Source: Saccharopolyspora flava (GTDB lineage: Bacteria; Actinomycetota; Actinomycetes; Mycobacteriales; Pseudonocardiaceae). From it: a DNA stretch of 64,000 nt. Below, piece by piece: positions 59,095-64,000 of this stretch. The DNA lies in assembly GCF_900116135.1 (NCBI RefSeq), contig NZ_FOZX01000007.1, positions 1-64,000 on the forward strand. Direction: 5' to 3'. Made by a program: the position numbers and the translations under genes. The notes beneath the pieces are model-generated. The model ran no database searches, had not been told where the DNA came from, and saw nothing but the letters and a program-made list of their open reading frames with translations. How positions within the stretch are numbered: position 1 is the stretch's first letter; each line of letters begins with the position of its first letter.

Positions 59095-59199
59095 CGAAAG
59101 GTCACCACCGAACGCAGCTGCACCGCGGTCCGGCTCGTCGAAGACCGCTTCGCGGCCATCCTAAGCGCGGACTCGCACCGTCCGACCGGGGCCGTCACC

Positions 59200-59790
59200 T
59201 CAAGGCTCCCGGTACTCGGCCGCGGCGTCGCAGAGCCAGTCGGCGAGGTAGCGGGCGAAGGAGGCGCGCACGAACACCCAGTAGGACGGCGGTTCGGCGT
59301 CGCGGCCGACCAGCAGCACGCCGGTCCGCGCCAGCAGCGTTTGGGCGCAGGAGTCCGGCCCGAACGCCCGCCGGTGCAGGTCCAGCGCGCAGCCCTTCGC
59401 CAGCAGCTCGGGCGCTTTCGGCCCGCTGACCTGCAGGATCGTGCGGTGCGCTGAGACGTCGACCACGGCGCCGTGCTCGTCGCCGAGCGCGTCGGTGAGC
59501 GTGCTCTCGAGCTGCTCGGTCTCGCCCTCGGGTGCCACCAGCAGCCACTCGTCGGGCCCGAGCCAGGCCACCAGCAGCCGCTCGGTGCGGGCCACCTGCC
59601 CGGCCTGGTTGGGCAGCATCACGCCCAGCGCGGTGCCGATGCGTTCCGCGGCGGGGCTTTTCGGGTCGACGCGGAGCGTGACCTGAGTGGTGAAGGCCAC
59701 TTCCGACAGGGTCAGGGTTGCGGGGACGGAGGCGTCGGCCAGCGCCTCGGCGCGGGCGGCCAGCGGGGATTCGCCGTAGGGCTCAGCCAT
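59200..59790 (-). CDS. soxG: Sarcosine oxidase gamma subunit
   Basis: A 196-residue GcvT-like accessory subunit. SPLAARAEALADASVPATLT, WLGPDEWLLVAPEGETEQLE, VDVSAHRTILQVSGPKAPEL and a C-terminal YWVFVRASFARYLADWLCDA are typical of SoxG. It overlaps the soxA stop by eight bases. It completes the heterotetrameric enzyme that oxidises sarcosine to glycine, H2O2 and a C1 unit on tetrahydrofolate. Confidence 0.92.
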   Translation of the reverse strand: MAEPYGESPLAARAEALADASVPATLTLSEVAFTTQVTLRVDPKSPAAERIGTALGVMLPNQAGQVARTERLLVAWLGPDEWLLVAPEGETEQLESTLTDALGDEHGAVVDVSAHRTILQVSGPKAPELLAKGCALDLHRRAFGPDSCAQTLLARTGVLLVGRDAEPPSYWVFVRASFARYLADWLCDAAAEYREP

Positions 59791-62599
59791 CGCGGCGGGC
59801 TCCTTCCTTGTCGTAGAAGACCGGTTCGGTGATCTCCACGGGCACCAGGCGGTCCCCGACGTGGCTGTAGATCGTCTGCCCGATGCGGTCGCGCCCGCTC
59901 TTGACCAGGGCCAGGGCGAAGGGGCGACCGAGCGCGGCGCTGCGGTAGCTGGAGGTGACGTGGCCGAGCATCGGCACCGGCGGTTCCGGCAGCAGCTCGG
60001 TCTCCACCAGCTGCGAGCCCTCCGGCACGACGGCCTCGTCGGCCGGCGGCAGCAGGCCCACCAGGTGCTTGCGGTCGGAGCGGGCGGTGTCGGCGCGGCT
60101 GAACGAGCGCATCCCGAGGAAGTCGTCCTTCTTCTTCGACACCGCCCAGCTCATCCCGAGGTCGTGCGGGGTGACGGTGCCGTCGGTGTCCTGCCCGACG
60201 ATCGGGAAGCCCTTCTCGGCGCGCAGCACGTGCATCGTCTCGGTGCCGTAAGGCGTGATGCCGTAAGGGGTTCCGGCGTCGTGCAGGGCTTCCCACACCT
60301 CGCGGCCGTACCAGCGGGGCACGTTGATCTCGAAGGCGAGCTCGCCGGAGAAGCTGATCCGGCACACCCGAGCGCGCCTGCCCGCGACGATGCCGTCCTC
60401 CCACGCCATGAACGGCAGCGACTCGTTGTCCAGCGCGATGCCGGAGGTCACCTGCGCCAGGACCTCGCGGGAGCGCGGCCCGGCCAGCGCGATCGTGGCC
60501 CACTGCTCGGTGACCGAGGTCAGGTGCACCCGCAGGTGCGGCCACTCGGTCTGCAGCCAGTCCTCCAGCCACTCCAGCACGCCGGCCGCGCCACCGGAGG
60601 TGGTGGAGATGAGGTAGCGGTGCTCGCCGGTGCGCATCACCGTGCCGTCGTCGAACACCATCCCGTCGGCGGTGCACATCAGCCCGTAGCGGATGCGGCC
60701 GACCTTCAGGGTGCTCATCTTGTTGGTGTAGACGAGATCCAGGAACTCGGCGGCGTCCGGTCCCTGCACGTCGATCTTGCCGAGCGTGGACACGTCCTGG
60801 ATGCCGACCCCGGTGCGCACGGCCTCGCACTCGCGCAGCACCGCGGCCTCCATGTCCTCGCCGGGCTGCGGGTAGTACCAGGGCCGCTTCCACTGGCCGA
60901 CGTTCTCGAACGGCGAGCCCTGCTGGACGTGCCAGTCGTGCATGGCGGTGACCCGGATCGGGTCGTAGAGGTCGCCGCGGTCGCGTCCGGCCAGCGCCGC
61001 GAACGCGACCGGCGTGTAGGGCGGGCGGAACGTGGTGGCCCCGACCTCGGAGAGGTCCACGCCCAGCAAGTGGGCGATGACGCCCGAGGACAGGATGCCG
61101 GAGGTCTTGCCCTGGTCGTGGGCGGTGCCGATGGTGGTGAACCGCTTGATGTGCTCCACCGAGTCCATCCCGGCCCCGACGGCCTTGCGGACGTCGGTGA
61201 CGGTGGCGTCGCGGGCGAGGTCCACGAACTGCTCGGCCTCGTCCACCCCGGTCAACAGCCAGGTGGGCTGCGGCGGGACGGTCGGGCGAGCGACGGCGGT
61301 GGGCACCTCGGCGAAGTCGGCGTCGAACCCGGCGTCGCGCGCCGCGTCGCTGCCGGCCTCCGACCCGGTGCGCAGGCAGTCGTAGGTGCCGAGAACGCCT
61401 GCGGCGGCGCCGATCGAGCGCACCCGCTCGGCGCTGCGGTCGGGCACGAACGCGCCGATCTCCTCGCTGTAGCGCAGGGTTCCGCGCGACTGGCTGTGCA
61501 GGTGCACGGCGGGGTTCCAGCCGCCGGAGACCAGCAGCACGTCGCAGTCGAGCTCGCGGGTGGTGCCGTCGTCGAGGCGCTGCAGCGTCGCCCCGGTGAC
61601 GCGCTCGTCGCCGGAGGTGCCGATCAGCCCGCAGCGGTGGTGGATGGGGATGCCGCGCTCGACGCAGCGCGCGGCCCACGCCGTCGACACGATCGGCCGG
61701 ACGTCGACGATCGCGGCGATCTCGACACCGGCGTCGTGCAGGTCGATCGCCGCGGCGTAGGCGCTGTCGTTGGTGGTGAAGGCGACCGCGCGGCGGCCCG
61801 GCAGCACGCCGTAGCGGTGCAGGTAGGTGCGGGCGGACCCGGCGAGCATGATGCCGGGCCGGTCGTTGCCGGGGAACACCAGCGGCCGCTCGTGGGAACC
61901 GGTGGCCAGCACGACCTCGCGGGCCCGGATGTGCCAGGTGCGCTGCCGGATCGGCGAGTCCTCGCCCTTGTGCTCGACGGCCACCAGGTAGTTGTGGTCG
62001 TAGTGGCCGAACACGGTGGTGCGCGGGAGGACCGTGACCTCCGGTGCTTCGGTCAGCTCGGCCACGACGCGGGAGATCCAGTGCGCCGCCGGGCGGCCGG
62101 ACAGCTCCTCGCCGGAGCCCAGCAGGCTGCCGCCGAACTCGGTGCCTGCGTCGGCGACGATCACCCGCGCGCCGCTGCGGGCGGCGCTGAGCGCGGCGGC
62201 CAGCCCGGCCGGTCCGGCGCCGACGATCAGCACGTCGCAGTGCGCGTTCGTCGCGTCGTAGCGGGCCGGGTCGGGTTCGGTCGCCAGCCGCCCCTGCCCG
62301 GGCAGCCCGGTGGCGGCCAGGCCGTCGCGCAGCTCGACGGTCGTGGCGGTCAGCATCGGCTCGGGGAACGGCTCGTCGATCTGCACCAGCGCGTTGGGTT
62401 CCTCCGGGCCCGCGGCCATGATCCCGCGCGGGCGCCCGTGCTTGATGCTGGTGGTGACCTGGTGGACGCCGTTGGCCAGCAGCGCCGAGGCCAGCGTGTC
62501 GCCCTGGTAGCCGGTGTAGTCGCGCCCGTCGTAGCGGAAGCGCAGCACGCTGTCCCGGTCGATCCGGCCGCCTTCGGGGAGCCTGAACTCGTCGCTCAC
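59783..62599 (-). CDS. soxA: Sarcosine oxidase alpha subunit
   Basis: A 938-residue protein. The N-terminal ferredoxin-like Fer2_4 part (LRFRYDGRDYTGYQGDTLAS) and a NAD-binding Rossmann domain (DVLIVGAGPAGLAAALSAAR) are followed by the SoxA zinc/linker region. The C-terminal aminomethyltransferase (GcvT) domain from about residue 560 contains GRDRGDLYDPIRVTAMHDWH and VQDVSTLGKIDVQGPDAAEF-type motifs for tetrahydrofolate. GTG 62599 overlaps the soxD stop (GTGA). Full length for the family. Confidence 0.93.
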   Translation of the reverse strand: MSDEFRLPEGGRIDRDSVLRFRYDGRDYTGYQGDTLASALLANGVHQVTTSIKHGRPRGIMAAGPEEPNALVQIDEPFPEPMLTATTVELRDGLAATGLPGQGRLATEPDPARYDATNAHCDVLIVGAGPAGLAAALSAARSGARVIVADAGTEFGGSLLGSGEELSGRPAAHWISRVVAELTEAPEVTVLPRTTVFGHYDHNYLVAVEHKGEDSPIRQRTWHIRAREVVLATGSHERPLVFPGNDRPGIMLAGSARTYLHRYGVLPGRRAVAFTTNDSAYAAAIDLHDAGVEIAAIVDVRPIVSTAWAARCVERGIPIHHRCGLIGTSGDERVTGATLQRLDDGTTRELDCDVLLVSGGWNPAVHLHSQSRGTLRYSEEIGAFVPDRSAERVRSIGAAAGVLGTYDCLRTGSEAGSDAARDAGFDADFAEVPTAVARPTVPPQPTWLLTGVDEAEQFVDLARDATVTDVRKAVGAGMDSVEHIKRFTTIGTAHDQGKTSGILSSGVIAHLLGVDLSEVGATTFRPPYTPVAFAALAGRDRGDLYDPIRVTAMHDWHVQQGSPFENVGQWKRPWYYPQPGEDMEAAVLRECEAVRTGVGIQDVSTLGKIDVQGPDAAEFLDLVYTNKMSTLKVGRIRYGLMCTADGMVFDDGTVMRTGEHRYLISTTSGGAAGVLEWLEDWLQTEWPHLRVHLTSVTEQWATIALAGPRSREVLAQVTSGIALDNESLPFMAWEDGIVAGRRARVCRISFSGELAFEINVPRWYGREVWEALHDAGTPYGITPYGTETMHVLRAEKGFPIVGQDTDGTVTPHDLGMSWAVSKKKDDFLGMRSFSRADTARSDRKHLVGLLPPADEAVVPEGSQLVETELLPEPPVPMLGHVTSSYRSAALGRPFALALVKSGRDRIGQTIYSHVGDRLVPVEITEPVFYDKEGARRDG

Positions 62600-62859
62600 C
62601 TCGTCACCGCCCTGTCGTCGTGGAGGATCTCGTTGGTCCGGGTGTCCCGGCGGATGTCGAACCAGCGGCGGCAGCCCGCCTGGTGGTTCCAGCGCTCGGC
62701 GAACACGCCCTTGGGGTTGGCGCGGAAGAACAGGAACTCCGCCCAGTCCGCGTCGGACGTCGCGTGCGGCTCGGCGGGGTAGGACACCTCGGCCTGACCG
62801 CCGTAGTGGAACTCGGTCTCGTTGCGCGGCCCGCACCACGGGCAGGGGATCAACATCAT
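62596..62859 (-). CDS. soxD: Sarcosine oxidase delta subunit
   Basis: An 87-residue protein. IPCPWCGPRNETEFHYGGQA and the later HQAGCRRWFDIRRDT provide the Cys3His zinc site of SoxD. WAEFLFFRANPKGVFAERWN is a family signature. ATG 62859 (ATG 62856 also possible) follows AAGGAG. It lies 11 bases after soxB and overlaps soxA. Confidence 0.93.
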   Translation of the reverse strand: MMLIPCPWCGPRNETEFHYGGQAEVSYPAEPHATSDADWAEFLFFRANPKGVFAERWNHQAGCRRWFDIRRDTRTNEILHDDRAVTR

Positions 62860-62870
62860 GGCGGTCTCCT

Positions 62871-64000
62871 TCAGTGCGCCACGCCGGCGGCGCCGTGCTC
62901 GTCGACCAGGGCGCCGGTGGTGAAGCGCTCGAGGCCGAAGGGGGCGTTGAGGGGGTGGGGTTCGTCGTGGGCGATGGTGTGGGCGTAGCACCAGCCGACG
63001 CCCGGCGTGGCCTTGAAACCGCCTGTGCCCCAACCGCAGTTGATGTAGAGGCCGTCGAACGGGGTGAGGCCCATGATCGCCGAGGCGTCCGGGGTCACGT
63101 CCACGACACCGGCCCAGGTGCGCAGCACGTGCGCGCGGGCGAACATCGGGAACAGCTCCACGGCGGCGGTCAGCTCGCGCTCGATGGTGTGGAACGAGCC
63201 GCGCTGGCCGTAGGAGTTGTAGGCGTCGATGCCGGCGCCGAGGACGAGTTCTCCCTTGTGCGCCTGGGAGACGTAGACGTGCACGGCGTTGGACATGACC
63301 ACCGTCGGGTGCACGGGTTCGAGCAGTTCGGACACCAGGGCCTGCAGCGGGTGGCTCTGCAGCGGCAGCCGCAGCCCGAGCTCGTCGGCCAGCACCGAGG
63401 TGTGCCCGGCGGCGGCGAGCGCGACCTTGCCGGTGGCGATGTCGCCGCGCGTGGTCCTCACCCCGACGATCCGGTCGCCGATCCGGTCGAAGCCGGTGAC
63501 CTGGCAGTTCTGCACCAGGTCGACGCCCATCCGGTCCAGCGCGCGGGCGAATCCCCAGGCGACGTGGTCGTGCTTGGCGATGCCGGCCCGCGGCTGCCAG
63601 GTGGCGCCAAGCACGGGGTAGCGCAGGTCGGGGGAGGTGTTGAGGATCGGGCAGATCTCGGCCACCTGCTGCGGGTCGAGCCACTCGGCGTCGATGCCGT
63701 TGAGCCGGTTGGCGCCGACGCGGCGGACGCTGTCGCGGACCTCCTGCAGCGAGTGGGCGAGGTTGAGCACGCCGCGCTGGGAGAACAGCAGCGGGTAGTC
63801 CAGCTCCTCCTCCAGGCCCTCCCACAGCTTCAGCGCGTGCTCGTAGAGCCCGGCGCTCTCGTCCCAGAGGTAGTTGGAGCGGATGATCGTGGTGTTGCGG
63901 GCCATGTTCCCGCCCGCCAGCCACCCGCTCTCCAGCACCGCCATGTTGGTGATGCCGTGGTTGACCGCCAGGTAGTAGGCGGTGGCCAGGCCGTGGCCCC
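62871..64000 (-). CDS. soxB: Sarcosine oxidase beta subunit (N-terminus outside window)
   Basis: 376 residues are visible, in frame to the window edge. [20 protein letters not shown] is the end of the FAD-binding Rossmann motif. [20 protein letters not shown] carries the covalent-FMN region typical of heterotetrameric Sox[37 protein letters not shown] and [18 protein letters not shown] complete the DAO fold. About 20-30 N-terminal residues and the operon promoter lie beyond position 64000. Confidence 0.93.
   Translation of the reverse strand, partial: GHGLATAYYLAVNHGITNMAVLESGWLAGGNMARNTTIIRSNYLWDESAGLYEHALKLWEGLEEELDYPLLFSQRGVLNLAHSLQEVRDSVRRVGANRLNGIDAEWLDPQQVAEICPILNTSPDLRYPVLGATWQPRAGIAKHDHVAWGFARALDRMGVDLVQNCQVTGFDRIGDRIVGVRTTRGDIATGKVALAAAGHTSVLADELGLRLPLQSHPLQALVSELLEPVHPTVVMSNAVHVYVSQAHKGELVLGAGIDAYNSYGQRGSFHTIERELTAAVELFPMFARAHVLRTWAGVVDVTPDASAIMGLTPFDGLYINCGWGTGGFKATPGVGWCYAHTIAHDEPHPLNAPFGLERFTTGALVDEHGAAGVAH

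Overview
The window is GC-rich with strongly G/C-biased third codon positions. It carries actinobacterial hallmarks: RbpA, a WhiB-type protein, a polyprenol-phosphate mannosyltransferase next to apolipoprotein N-acyltransferase, a sortase-E style LAxTG surface protein, CsoR, and many GTG/TTG starts with GGAGG ribosome sites. It most resembles a Pseudonocardiales genome (Saccharopolyspora-like), but nothing here fixes the genus.

Positions 1-8607 are accessory DNA. After the tail of an IS5-like transposase comes an integrative element of the AICE type. Leftward it encodes an HTH-NUDIX protein, a cupin and an XRE repressor. Rightward runs a tightly overlapping operon: excisionase-like HTH, WhiB-like protein, small membrane protein, DUF2637-like membrane protein, FtsK/TraB-type DNA translocase, a 52-residue protein and a large serine integrase. 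The integrase stop codon lies inside a tRNA-Leu(GAG) gene, which marks the right attachment site. No Rep or primase gene was recognised, and the left attachment site is not in the window. One short dyad recurs at both ends of the operon and may be a shared operator.

8.8-18.1 kb is core-like: M20 peptidase, XerC/D-type recombinase, VOC protein, glycerophosphodiesterase, UMF1-type MFS transporter, rbpA (with a sigma-R-like promoter), ppm and lnt. 18.2-20.4 kb is a MoxR/VWA pair. 20.5-28.2 kb looks like one functional cluster: membrane molybdopterin oxidoreductase, zinc-knuckle sugar epimerase, two-component system, GT-C-like membrane protein, GT2, DUF2064 protein and methyltransferase. The two divergent promoter regions share a GGCGTAAGG motif with a second half-site 11 bp downstream. 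No product is known for this gene set.

28.4-37.9 kb holds TerC, a DksA-like protein, a desaturase, two tandem TIGR00027-type methyltransferases, a DUF574-type methyltransferase, a copper module (CsoR, DUF6153-like, DUF305) with its likely operator, and an MpaB-like oxygenase. At 31.2-31.5 kb lie four tandem repeats and three perfect palindromes sharing the core GTTTTCATGAAAAC. A related large hairpin occurs at 45.6 kb.

37.9-45.4 kb is a sugar-catabolic region: Gfo/Idh/MocA dehydrogenases, ROK regulator, two TIM-barrel isomerases and a GH43 enzyme. It ends in decay, where an ABC sugar-binding lipoprotein start is joined out of frame to the C-terminal half of a GH51 arabinofuranosidase.

45.8-57.6 kb contains a COG0523 GTPase, a proline iminopeptidase, and a very large DUF11-repeat cell-wall protein broken by one in-frame TGA, followed by a lipoprotein, a STAS protein and a membrane protein. 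The window ends in a sarcosine oxidase operon (soxB-D-A-G) followed by an MBL-fold hydrolase and a methylenetetrahydrofolate reductase. That is a coherent pathway for N-methyl oxidation and one-carbon handling.
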